A stretch of 64,000 bases of DNA, from positions 8,494,001 through 8,558,000 of the forward strand of contig JAHRBC010000001.1 of NCBI GenBank assembly GCA_022702545.1, written 5' to 3'. Below, in pieces: positions 47,211 through 58,080 of the stretch. Source of the DNA: Phycomyces nitens (lineage: Eukaryota > Mucoromycota > Mucoromycetes > Mucorales > Phycomycetaceae). The stretch's first letter is position 1. Every line of letters starts with the position of its first letter. A program made the translations under genes and the position numbers. The notes beneath the pieces are model-generated. The model had not been told where the DNA came from, made no database searches, and saw only the letters and a program-made list of their open reading frames with translations.

Positions 47211-47440
47211 CAGAGTCATTAAAGCTAAAATATTGCTTGCACATGCAATTTGGGCAATAGTCTTGTAACCACTGCATGAACATGCTTGTGATCTTTCTTG
47301 GAAAAGCTTGTTTATCTTTACATTCTGGCAACTCAAAAGTGCCATTAATCTTTATGAAACACTCCTTGACACATTTCAGGGTCAATGGATCCAGACTTGT
47401 GAGCTGGCCAATAATACCATAGATCCGATCCAGATACTAG
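47211..47440 (-). other. Orphan coding-like exon or gene relic
   Basis: After an AG acceptor at 47441-47442, the frame is open for 76 codons to a TAG. It begins YLDRIYGIIGQLTSLDPLTL, has seven cysteines (for example DYCPNCMCKQYF near the end) and codon use like the neighbouring genes. There is no upstream ATG in frame: the codon before the first is itself TAG. It could be a terminal exon of an unrecognised gene, an alternative 3' exon of the transporter gene, or a relic. I recognise no family. Confidence 0.3.
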
Positions 47441-47573
47441 TCATTCATTAAAGGCAGTGACTATAAAGAGCCTGCAATCTCTTTATTGTTATAGAAATAT
47501 GTGTATGTATATATATATATGTATATGTATATTTAAAAAAAAAGCTTACAAGTTTGTCTAAAAGGTTTGAGGG

Positions 47574-50174
47574 TTAGAGACCAACTATGGTCATCAATAG
47601 ATAACCAATGGTAGTAACACAAATCATGGCAAACACACTAGAGGGAATACCATTGCGGACAAAGTCCTTGGTGGTCAAGTAAGGCTGACCAAGTTCGTTC
47701 TCTTGAGCAATGGCATTCATGTTTGGGAAGCCAGACACGGGCAGACCCATGGCAGCTGAGCACATAAATGCAGTTCCCTATAAAGGTAGTTTAGATATGG
47801 TTGGTACACTAGTGCAACAAGCGTTCTGTCCACTCACCATGACCAACATGCTGGGTCTTGGATCGTCCATTCGAGCACCAACTTCGGCAACAATAGGCAG
47901 AACAATCAGTGCGGCAACTGTATGGCTAATAAAGGTAGCAATCACAAGTACAAGACAGCTAAAGGTGAACAAGACCTGGAAGGCATTCATGTCAACTACA
48001 ATGGATTCAATCTGGACAGCAATGGCCTGTAGCAATCCAGAGCTCTCGACAGCCTTTCCGAGTGCAATTCCACCCATGGCCAGCATAATGACGTTCCATA
48101 GGAAATTGTTAAAGTCGTCTTTAGTCAAGAGCCCGGTGCCAAAGAAGGCGAGCAAGGGCAGGATGGCAATGATACCCATGTCACCAAAGATCTCTTGGTA
48201 AGTGTGGGCAAGACACCAGAGAATAATTGTTATGAGGGTGACGACGCAGACATAGATCTGGGTAACTGTGATGGGGTCGTTGGAGGCACGAATGGCGTGG
48301 ATATGAGGGGTCTGCTTTTCGGGCTCATAGCTCCAGACAAGGAACATCCAGACAATGACATTGCCAATAAGCGAAAGAGGGATTGCGACTGCAAACCAGA
48401 TTCCCCAAGATGGTGGTGGGTTCATGTTTTGGATGGCAATGATGTTCTGGGGCGATGAGATTGGGGATGTCATGCCTCCAAGGTTAGAGGCCAAGGCAAT
48501 TCCAATAATGAGACAGGGACCAAACCGAGAATCGACTGGAAGGGTACGCAGAATAGGCTAATGTTGACAGTTATTAGCTGAAATACTAGTGAATAGAGAG
48601 GGCTTACCTGGATCAAGGAGAAGCAGAGGACAGGTGCGGCCACATTACTGATCCACATACTGGCAATTGTTGCGACCAACATGTTGACCAGCAAGACACG
48701 GTTGGGACGGGTACCTGCCTTGGAAAGAACAAATGTCGCCATTGATTTGGCAATGCCAAACTTGCTCAATGCACCTGCAATTGTAAATCCACCCAGAAGA
48801 AGCATAATTACGGGGGAGAACATGCTGGCAAACACACGTTTGGTTGCTTCTGGAGCACTGAGACGCGTAAAGTTTCCATCTTCAGAGCGCATAACACGCA
48901 AGGTGACAATCAACAGAGGCACCAAGAGAGCAGTAGCAAACAAGGGCATCACCTATAGACGGCATTGATTTTTAGTATTATTGGAGGAGCCCCATTGGTT
49001 TATGTTGTACCTCTCCAGCCCAAAGGATACTTGCAAACACAAGGATTGCAAAGCACCTGTTCTGCTCAATATGCGCAAAGATCTCGACCTGCAACAATAT
49101 AATAAACACAAGGATGCTGGCCACCAAGAAAAACGTATGCGTAGCCTGCTCACGATCGATCTTGAGTGTACCACAGGGGGTCTTGATCTGCATCATATCA
49201 GACTCTCCTACGCCAACTGTTTGGACCTTGCGTTCCTGGCCAACCATGTCTCTCCAGACCGTATTGCGCTCCCAGACAATGTGTTCGCGCAAATGGGCCT
49301 TTAGTTCGTCAATGGCCTGGTCAAGGTTGTTGTTGGTTTCCAGGAATGCATAGGCTCGCTCGGTTTGCTGGATGCGTTCGTTGAGCCGAGCCTTTGTGGA
49401 GGTCTTGAAAGGGTAGGCCTGGCTGACATGACTGGCAGTGTAGTCTCTCTTGAGATTGCTGTTGGTGATCTTGTCGTATTTCTTGAGGATTTTTGCAAAT
49501 GCTGTCAGATTAAGGGCCACAAAGGACTTTAATTCGGACAACAAAACGAACAGGTCGATTGTTCGTTTCCGGAGTTCGGCTGTTGCGTCAGGACCGATCT
49601 TGCTGTTTGACCACCCAGCCGTGCCTCCACCCTCGATTCCAGCCTCATGGTCACAATAAGTGTCCGTTAGGTTTTGGGAGATTATGTTTGCTGGAAGGGC
49701 GTCTCCGTCTAGGTTGGATTCTCGGCGAGGGAAATCAGCCCGATGATGGGGATGAGGCGCATCCCCAAGAGTGATTTCTTCATCCTGATGCGAGGGCCGG
49801 CGGGAGTTGTCAAGAGATTCAAACTCGAGTACAAGCTGGTCTAATTCGTCGTATAGTTCTGTTTCCTTTTTGGCGTAGAATTTGACAATCTTTTCGAGGG
49901 ACTTGTCTAGCGCAGCTGCGAATACGACATTGCTGTCCTGAGCCTGATCGCTCATTAGAGCAGTGTGTTCGCTAGGAGCATTCTCAATATCCTGGGCATG
50001 GTTTGTGCCATTGACTTTGTCTTTTTCAATGGAATAAATAAGTTTCTTGAGATTGGAATATCTAGAGGGTTGGTGGTTAGATATCGATGGTGGTGCATTT
50101 AGGCGTTCTTACGGTAGATAATGGTCTGCCCAGTCCGGAACAGCATTAAACTGAATCTGATGAGAGAACTTCAT
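47574..50174 (-). CDS. PHO90: SPX-domain low-affinity phosphate transporter (Pho87/Pho90/Pho91 type)
   Basis: Imports or redistributes inorganic phosphate; the SPX domain senses inositol pyrophosphates. Exons 50174-50113, 50061-49011, 48952-48608, 48557-47838 and 47777-47574 give 793 residues. The SPX start MKFSHQIQFNAVPDWADHYL and its YSNLKKLIYSIEK helix are at the N-terminus; SPX continues to VALNLTAFAKILKKYDK. The rest is a sodium/anion symporter (DASS, citrate-transporter-like) body with about a dozen membrane segments, including AGALSKFGIAKSMATFVL, ASMWISNVAAPVL and IALASNLGGMTSPISSPQN, the substrate-site signature. Plasma membrane (Pho87/90) and vacuole (Pho91) members cannot be told apart by eye. 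Confidence 0.95.
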
Positions 50175-50973
50175 GACTCAAAGATAAGAGAAAGAGAGAA
50201 AGGTTGGTATTGGGATTTATTTTCTTTAAAAAAAAGGCATTACGGTTGCTAGCGTGTCACAAACTCGGTCGTCATTGCGGTTGATGTATGTATTTCCAAA
50301 TACATTCTGTGCTGCCAATGAATTCAGGGATCCGGGAAACGTGCATAGTGTTGAGCCATGAGAAAGGAGGGTGTCCAAAAAGAAAAAAAAAGTAAAGGGG
50401 CGGAGGTGCCCTTGCGCAAGGTCCACAAGGGTCTATGTTTTTTTTTTTGCTCAAGAGGCCTTTAAATCACCCATGGTTTATAATTATCTTTATTGTACAA
50501 CTAGATCACTATGGAAGGAATAAAAAGACTTTTTGTATGGATCCTTGATGGTAGTTTTCAAATGTCACAAGAAACAAAGGATGGGTTGGTCTGGGGGCAT
50601 GGAATTGGGCGGGATTGTGGCATTTTTGGCAGGCAGGCAGACAGACAGTCAGGGCATTATTCCCTTGTGAGGACCAAGGCACTTGAGTCTTTTTATACAT
50701 TGTATTCTAAACCACAAAATAGGTTACGATCATTTCTAATAGAAAACAAGAACTCAAGGCCACTGATATCCACAGCCCTTTGATCATCACTAGACAATCA
50801 CCAGGGTAGACTTGGCAATTTTTATAACCATGGTAACACTAACAAACGAGATTTGAAACATATTGACATTCTGGCCAATCATATTGGTTATAAATATCCA
50901 TTGAAAATATTTTAAAGATTTATTGATTTATTTATTGTAGATACAACAGAACCAGCTGTGTTTAATAAACATA
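50175..50973. other. Spacer, no gene seen
   Basis: Promoter side of the phosphate transporter and 3' flank of the thaumatin-like gene. The frames at 50226-50454 and 50511-50783 show no motif or codon bias I can defend. Confidence 0.5.
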
Positions 50974-51594
50974 TTAGCATAGGCTAACAGTATATCCCTC
51001 GGCCTTGCAGGCGTACATGGAGGTCTTGTCATCCTTGGAGTAAGAGTAGGCTTCGGGACAGGCCTTTTTGACAGCAGCAGCGTACTCGGTATCTTCGCAG
51101 TCCTTGCAGGAACTTTCGCAGCCAACAACATTTCCCTTGCTGTCTTTTACTTGAGCATCCTTGGGACAGGCAGGCAGGTTTGAGCAGGTTGGGGTGCCAC
51201 AGTCGTAGCCAGAGCCGGACTTTCCGTTGGGAGAAATTGACATGCCAACATTGTAACCATCGACAAGAGAAATATCATAAAAGTCATCGCCATTGGCACC
51301 CTTGAGAAGGAATTCGGCCAGAGAGGCAGGTGCAGATGAGTTGCAGTCCTTTGATCCTGTACACTCCTTACGGGCCCAGATACGGCCACCCCAGTTTGAG
51401 GGCACCTGGATGTCAGTAGATGAGCCGGAAGCCAGGGTGGATCCACCTCCTGAAGACGATTGGTCATTTGTTCCCTGGTTGACCTGGACATCATAGGAGC
51501 ATTGGTTGGACACAGTAATGGTAACGCCATTGGTAGGAGCAGCTGAACCGAGACCAGCAAGAGCAGCGAGGAAGAAGATGGCAGAAGTGTACAT
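50974..51594 (-). CDS. Small thaumatin-like secreted protein
   Basis: A secreted GH64-TLP-superfamily protein of the short type, single exon, 206 residues. Signal peptide MYTSAIFFLAALAGLGSAAP, then the thaumatin start VTITVSNQCSYDVQVN. Further landmarks are WGGRIWARKECTGS, GDDFYDISLVDGYNVGMSIS (the family's DxYDVSLVDGFN-like core), CGTPTCSNLPACP and a C-terminal Cys cluster (CESSCKDCED, KACPEAYSYSKDD, CKAEGYTVSLC). It has about a dozen and a half cysteines, so it is disulphide-rich. Fungal members may bind or trim beta-glucan; its role is not known. TATA box about 50 bases upstream and a tandem promoter repeat beyond it suggest regulated, possibly high, expression. Confidence 0.93.
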   Translation of the reverse strand: MYTSAIFFLAALAGLGSAAPTNGVTITVSNQCSYDVQVNQGTNDQSSSGGGSTLASGSSTDIQVPSNWGGRIWARKECTGSKDCNSSAPASLAEFLLKGANGDDFYDISLVDGYNVGMSISPNGKSGSGYDCGTPTCSNLPACPKDAQVKDSKGNVVGCESSCKDCEDTEYAAAVKKACPEAYSYSKDDKTSMYACKAEGYTVSLC

Positions 51595-51639
51595 GATAAA
51601 GATGAGAATAATATTGAATTAAAATGTCCAAAGTGCCCT

Positions 51640-51647
51640 TATTTATA
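51640..51647 (-). promoter_or_regulatory. TATA box of the thaumatin-like gene
   Basis: The minus strand reads TATAAATA, 46-53 bases before the start codon at 51594. Confidence 0.65.
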
Positions 51648-51706
51648 CCCAAATCTTTGACTTTGAGGATGGATAGAATGGCCAATGAGTAGGTCACAAA
51701 GCGCCA

Positions 51707-51846
51707 AGTGTTTTGGATGATGATGTATGATTTCAGGTACCTTTAGTTGAAGCTAGTGGTTGGATAATCTATAGACAGTGTTTTGGATGATGATGTGTTA
51801 TTTCAGGTACATTTGGTTGGATACCAGCGACTAAGGTGTTGATTGC
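51707..51846. repeat. Tandem 70-base duplication in the thaumatin-like promoter
   Basis: The block AGTGTTTTGGATGATGATGT...TTTCAGGTAC is present at 51707-51744 and again at 51777-51814, a period of exactly 70 bases, with a few substitutions. It lies 113-252 bases upstream of the start codon, where activator sites would be. Confidence 0.85.
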
Positions 51847-52862
51847 GCTGATTGGTCGAACGAGATTGATCTGTTTCAGGGTTGAAAGATTAGTCGGTCA
51901 ATAAGACCATTTCAGAAATGAAATCATAAAGTGAAAGGTTGCCAATAGCAATGAAGCTTCTTGAGAAACAAATGATTGGATTATATTATTATTTTTTCAA
52001 TTGTATCTTGCACTTTACAATTGAAAATAATTCAATATCATTATTAATATAATCGCTGGTCCTACATAGTCTGGCTGGTTCGTGCGGCCTTGCGAATTAC
52101 CTTTTATGTCCAAGATTAGCGTGGTGATAGATCGACTTTTTGCACAACAGCAGATGTGGAAAAGCCTATTTGATCGCCTTTAAACACGTTTATTTATTGT
52201 GTCCATGGCAACGCAATATAATGGAATCGACGGATTCTCTTTATTAACTGTGGGTAGCAGTCAAGGTGAGTCTAGCGCCAATGCTGCAGGGTTGAGTATG
52301 TCTGGCTTATTGGACCATGCTGCAAACTTGTCATTTCAACGTGGCCATGCCCGTTCAATCGGCCCAAATCCATTCCAGTCTTAGTGAGGCTCAAGGGCCA
52401 CAATTTATAATCACTTTATTATCTCTTTTTCTCTCTTTTTCTCTTTCTCTATCTATCACTTTATTTACCATGATGTGTTTGAAATGAATATCATCACTTT
52501 AAAATATATATAGATATACATATATATATTTATATTTATATATTTATGTACAAAATTATTAATATTAATATTAATAATAACAATAATAATAATAATAATA
52601 AAGTGTAATTAATCTGCTCTTTTGCCCGCTCTCTATCTACCTCTTCCTTGCAACTATCAGCTCAAGTGTGATTGTATTGGATTCCAATTCGATACTATTC
52701 GATTCATTCCTTTTTTATATTAATATTCATCTTATCATTTATATCCTCCGCCCTCTGTTTTTTTCTTCTTCTTCTTCTTGTTATTGTTGTTATTATCACA
52801 CTTTCTTCTCGTTGGTGCTTCTCTAAACCTTGCTCTTATAATTTTATGAATCCAAACGTCTC
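51847..52862. other. Intergenic region between divergent genes
   Basis: Shared upstream region of the thaumatin-like gene (-) and the Boi-like gene (+). It contains a possible 60-residue frame at 52199-52384, C/T-rich runs (52425-52455, 52755-52780), and TA/TAA microsatellites at 52505-52600. Confidence 0.5.
52199..52384 (+). CDS. Possible small protein, hypothetical
   Basis: A 61-residue frame; the second ATG gives MATQYNGIDGFSLLTVGSSQ in a good start context (CCATGG). It is Ser/Gly/Ala-rich, with no signal peptide and no family I know. It sits alone between divergent genes. It may be noise. Confidence 0.25.
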   Translation: MSMATQYNGIDGFSLLTVGSSQGESSANAAGLSMSGLLDHAANLSFQRGHARSIGPNPFQS

Positions 52863-55775
52863 ATGGCTGGCTCCGAGACTGTCTATGGAATCCATCATTT
52901 TGACGCTGAGAATGACGACGAGATCTCATTCTCGGTAGGAGAAGCCTTGATAGTAATTCAGCGAGATGACGGCTATGACGATGGATGGTGGCATGTAAGC
53001 CCTCTTTTTAGTTTTTTAATCTTGATCAGTTAATCTCATCCCAATCTCCACAGGGTCGTAATGCCCTTGGCCAGATTGGCCTCTTTCCTGTAAACTACAC
53101 CTCTCCCGAACCGCCTACAACCATCCACACCACGTCCCTGCCCACACCCTCTACGTCCAACCAACTCCAAAAGGCACCCAGCCCTCCACTAGACCCTCCC
53201 ACATACTCTCAGACCAATGATCAGACAGAATCTCCAACACCTCGCATGTCACAACCTCTTGCTGCCCGACCAGACCAACCCACCCAACCCAACCCACATT
53301 ATTCATCCAAACCATCCAATCCTACTCGCCAAGAACCAGGTCCACCCACACATCAAACATCCTTGCGAAATACCCAAAAGACCTTTTCGGATAGCATGTC
53401 CCACCCAGCCATTGCCAATGTCCTTCCCGAGGATTGGTCTGTAGATCAGGTAGGTATCTGGCTCGAGGCAATGCAATTTGACCAGGTAGTCCATATCTTT
53501 AAAGGTAATCCACTCTCTTTGCCAAAATCAGACCTCCCTTTAAGTCTTTGGAATATCAAACCTCTTCCTTTTTTTTTATTTTATTTTAATTTTGCACGAG
53601 CATTCTGTATATATTAAAACTCATGAAATGAATCAATCTGTAGCACAAGAAATCAGCGGTGATATCCTGCTCGAGCTCACCATCGAATCCCTCAAAGAGC
53701 TGGACATCAACACCTTTGGAAAGCGATTCAAGATCCATAGCGCCATCAATGCCCTCCGTGAACAAAGGAGTCGCAATGAAGGAGAGGTAAGGACTGTCAA
53801 AAGAGTAGGAATGGTCGAGTAACCTTCTTGTTAGCCTCCACGGAACCATACCGAAGTCCCGCCACAGCGCCAATCGTCCCATCATTCACGAACAATATCC
53901 GTCGATCGCCACCAAAGCAGCTTTGGCCATAAAACATCCATAGAAAGCTATAACAAGAGTGCCTACAAAGACTCGGTGGAGTCCAATATCTCGCAGCAGG
54001 ATGGACCTCGCCGACTAGTGTCATCATTCCAGTCAACATCTTCAAACATTGTTAATCTTACTAATACAAACGACACCCCCGATACCATAATTCATCATCA
54101 ATCAGTGCATGGCCCTCTGGTCAGAAAGTAAGTCTTTGGTTTAATATGTAATGTGTATTCATCTGGCCAATTTAACAGTCGATCCGATTCCATGCGAAAC
54201 TCATACTTCCCCACGGGGAAACCCCAGTCTGTCCTGCCAGTCGACTCCCGGTCTTCTATGGATAGCATCAACCAAAGGACCCGATATTCAGACGGTAATG
54301 TGGCCCCAGACATGGAAGGCTGGCTCCATAAGCAAAGTGACAAGTACAAGACATGGAACAAGCGCTGGTTTGTCCTCAAGGGTTACAATCTGTTTTATTT
54401 CAAGAGCCCCACGGTAAATATATCTACCTAAACCTTCAATCCTAACCACTCTTACAGGACGTGCGTATGAAGGGCATAATCAACCTTCGAGGCTACAAAA
54501 TCGTCACAGACGAGACCATCCATACCGGCAAGTACTCCTTCAAGGCCCAGCACGACACCGAACGTACCTTTTACTTTCACACAGACACCGAGAGGAGTAT
54601 GCGCTCCTGGCTAAAGACACTCATAAAGGCCACGATATCTAGAGATTACAAAGGTATGTCCCCACGTCCTTTTATACTAGCCATTTACTTTTTTATATAT
54701 ATATATAAATAAAGCTCCTGTCTTGTCATCGAGCACGATTCCAACTGTCAGTCTCGATACTGCCCGGAGGATGAAGCCTCGTCCACCCTCGGTACTGCTG
54801 TATGCTAAAGAAAACCCACCCCAGATTCCAATGCAGACCATTCCTCACTCACCCACCGATTCATCAATGCCACCAATGACTCCACGCGGGCCCACTACAC
54901 CAAAACCTCGTCCCCGCTCCCAGTCGTGTTCGGACCTGTCCTTCAACACCCACGATTCTGATTCAACCATTCGTCGGGTTCCCAGCCCAGACACAAACCC
55001 GCTCCGTTCAATTGATCGCAAGGCACATCAGGACTCTGGGTTTAGCCACACTGCACGCTCAATGGCCATATCAGCCACCCAGCCGAGTCTGATGTTCTAC
55101 CAGCCCTCCACAACATCCTCCTCGTCTCCAACAAATGGCTCATTAAATAGTCTGAATACCACCAAAGATCCCAGTCCGCCCAAATTGCCCAGCCAACCCC
55201 AGCCAAAGTACGTGGCTGGCAGCCGGTATGATCGTGACAACGAAACCACCACAGACGATGACAATGAGGACGATTTGGCAGAATATCGACCGGGTGGGTT
55301 GCGTCGGTTGACTGAAGAGAGCCAAAATGTGTGTCTACTGTCAAAGGACCACGAGGACTGGACCACGATGGACTATATTGACTGGGTCAACCAGACGATA
55401 TATCGTAAACTCAATGACCTGACCGAGTTCCGTACGGGGGAGCTGTTGATTGAATTGCTAGAGAATCTGAGCGGAAAAGAGGTCGAGAGACTGCCAACTA
55501 GTGGGACAACTGTGTCGGCAAGTATGCAGATGTTGGACACCATTGTGGCAGCATTCAAGTTTATGAGCCGAGAAGGAGTTGATATCGAAGGAAACTTTAC
55601 GATCAAAGACATATTTGGTGGAAATGAACAAAAGATCCTGGAGATGCTGAGTGCCATAAAGACCTGGGTTGATTCTTACCAGATAGTGAGTGCCAAGAAG
55701 GCCAGTGGTGGCACGTTTGGAGCCAAGAATGACCGGGATGATTTGAGAGCTTGGGACGATGATATTCATTTTTGA
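52863..55775 (+). CDS. BOI1: Boi-type polarity scaffold: SH3-SAM-PH with C-terminal CH-like domain
   Basis: Boi proteins link Cdc42/Rho, exocyst and actin at sites of growth. Exons 52863-52994, 53054-53504, 53644-53786, 53835-54127, 54179-54413, 54458-54653 and 54715-55775 join to 836 residues. The N-terminal SH3 domain is YGIHHFDAENDDEISFSVGE, GYDDGWWHGRNALGQIGLFP. A Pro-rich linker follows, then SAM (LPEDWSVDQVGIWLEAMQFD, ISGDILLELTIESLKELDI) and PH (MEGWLHKQSDKYKTWNKRWF, TERTFYFHTDTERSMRSWL). The last 130 residues (DYIDWVNQTIYRKLNDLTEF, GELLIELLENLSGKEVERLP) resemble a calponin-homology fold, which yeast Boi1/2 lack. The intron-exon fit is exact throughout. Confidence 0.92.
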
Positions 55776-56295
55776 TTTGTGTATTTAATAAAAAAAGAAT
55801 TAAATAGAATTGAACCACAAGTTGGACTGTAAATAGAAATTTATATAAACCCAACCCCAATTGAAACATCGTCGGGTTAAACTAAAATAAATGTGATATA
55901 TATCATCATTCAGGCCATCTCAATGCTTTGAAGGAATAAGTGTCACATGAGAGCGATCCAAGAGATGGGAGGAATCGCTAACGCTGTTAAGTCATTTATG
56001 GCAATGAACAGAGTTCGATAGTAGCCTCTCAACAGCTATTACAAACTATCAAGAAAATGAAAATAGAGACACAAGAGGGTTTGGTAACAGTTATCCAAAT
56101 ATTCTCTTACCTAAAAAAGGAAGTCACGATCTTTGGCTTGCTTCAAATTATTTTCAAAAAGAAAATCGATATTTTGGTTTATCCTAAAAAAGCAAGTGTT
56201 ACTTTAATGTTACACAAATATCCTATTAAGGTAGTGTTTTTTTTTTGCAAAGTCAAACTTGGACGATCTTTTGATTATTTACCAAACCCTCTAAC
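55776..56295. other. Spacer, no gene seen
   Basis: The 3' flank of the Boi-like gene, AT-rich, leading into a decayed transposon gene. Confidence 0.5.
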
Positions 56296-57030
56296 ATGTC
56301 TACCTACATTCACCATGTCACTTATGTTCTACTAAATCTTGACAAGATACTGGATTTTAAAGGTTGTCTGACCGCCAAAAGCCGCTTCTATCTTTGCCAA
56401 GGTGTTCAAGGAGCAAGAGCAGAAAAAGAAGGAAAGAAAACATAAAGAGGTTGCAAAGACTGATAGGAACAAGCAAATGATACAAGAAAGTGCAAGGTAG
56501 GTTCATAAATTACTTGGATTATAATCATTGTATATATATATATATATATATATTCACGTTTTGATTTATTAAAAGAGCAAACAAATACAAGGAACCAGAG
56601 AAGATTGCCCAGACTAGAAACAAACTACCAATCATCTCATTTGGTTAAGATCAAGGGTCTTGGTTCAAGCGTCGTTGGTGCTCTTTGGCGACAACTCAAG
56701 TGTAAACAGAGATCCGGCAACCTTTTGCTCGTTTATGTGGATGAATTCCGAGCCTCAAAGGTACGAGATGTCGAATCAATTTTGCTTTGTTATCTAGTAA
56801 TTTTGTGAATCCAATGTCATTCTTGTAATGAAATGTCCCTCACAGAAGCCTACGTCGGGTTAAATAGCGTTCTTGCTTGCCAATGCTTTGAAAAACATCT
56901 ACAAGATTTTAAACAGCATAATCTGCGGCCATGGTAGCCCTCAACCATTCTACAGAAGCAATCAATGCTTATATTTTCACTACATCGCCGTAACGAACAC
57001 GGTTTCCCTTTTTGGGATTTAGCTTTTTAC
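56296..57030 (+). pseudogene. Decayed TnpB/Fanzor-like transposase C-terminal region
   Basis: Pieces in several frames line up with a family of TnpB-like proteins I recall from Mucoromycota: MSTYIHHVTYVLLNLDKILD, LTAKSRFYLCQGVQGARAE, a Lys-rich stretch, NKLPIISFG, KIKGLGSSVVGALWRQLK, then LLLVYVDEFRASK, and after a break CHSCNEMSL ... LACQC. VDEFRxSK followed by two Cys pairs corresponds to the RuvC/zinc-ribbon end of TnpB (OrfB), ancestor of RNA-guided Fanzor nucleases. The final RDxNAA segment is not clean. Frameshifts and stops show it is dead. The family call is from memory of motifs and is unproven. Confidence 0.45.
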
Positions 57031-57361
57031 AGGTAAAGTCTGCACAAACATCTCTGGTCTCAAAACCAACTCTCTTTTTTGCTTGTTCAAAAAAGGTAAG
57101 CAAATTTAAAAAATTAATTTTCATTTGTCCAAAAAACTAACATCGTCTCAATGTCAAGTAGAAACACTGTGACAATTGCACCTATATAATCACACTTTTT
57201 TAATGCATCATTGTTTTAATCACTAAGAAATATGTATATAAAAGGTATCCATATACTTTGGATCGCATTTTTAATGGCCGCCAGAGGTGGAGCTCAAAAC
57301 AAGGAACCTCTTGTAAAGACGAGTTCCTTCTCTTTCCGTATATCTCTAAGCGCGTTCAACT

Positions 57362-58080
57362 ATGGTAAGCCTGCCACACAACCAATGTCGACAATGGATG
57401 GATGGATGGATAAATGGATAGATGGATGAATGAAAGAAGAACGATTTTATACAATTATACAATCATGATTTATACCACATAATTACCGTTTTTTTTTTCA
57501 ATTACTGTTCTATAATGAGATTCCAATTGGAAATTATCATTTTTATTTTATTGTTTTTGAGTAAAGCATTCCAGAGGCAAAAGACGTACGCATATACAAA
57601 CACATATACAGACAATAGAAATACAATTAGCAGATTATGGAGAGACGAGTTTGTGGATTGTATTAATGACGAATTGACTCGTCAAAATCGCCCAATTGTA
57701 GAATTATCCATTCATTCATTCAAAGACACTTGAGAATACAATATATTTACACAATCATTCTACCACAGCCTCAGCAAATTAAGGATATTAAGCAGTTCCT
57801 TGAGATCTCCCGCAGAAAGGATGCTCGCTGTAAGTCTCTGAGAAAGATTGTCAGGACCTTATTAACCGCATCAATTGATAGCTGCTCGCATCAAGAAGAA
57901 CTCTGATGCCACCAAGTTCAAGGTTAGATGTTCTCGTTACCTCTACACCCTTGTTGTCAAGGACCAGCAGAAGGCTCTGAAGCTCAGACAGTCCCTTCCT
58001 CCTAGTAAGTGTCTAGCATTATCCACAATGATATCCTAAATTTGATTACATTTATAGCCCTCTCTGTCACTGACATCTAA
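57362..58080 (+). CDS. RPL38: 60S ribosomal protein eL38
   Basis: A structural protein of the large ribosomal subunit. Exons 57362-57364 (ATG only), 57769-57829, 57882-58004 and 58058-58080 join to 69 residues: [20 protein letters not shown], then [20 protein letters not shown] and [16 protein letters not shown]. The length is standard for the family. Start-codon exons followed by a long first intron are common in ribosomal protein genes. The leader has a CTCTTTCCG pyrimidine tract just upstream, typical of translation-machinery genes. Intron 1 (57365-57768, 404 bases) is far longer than the other introns here and holds a 72-codon frame and a GGAT repeat. Confidence 0.97.
57515..57733 (+). 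other. 72-codon frame inside RPL38 intron 1
   Basis: Open from ATG to TGA within the intron. The N-terminus is hydrophobic ([20 protein letters not shown]), then polar ([20 protein letters not shown]). It has no family I know and may be chance; alternatively a nested gene or a remnant of inserted DNA that lengthened this intron. Confidence 0.25.
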
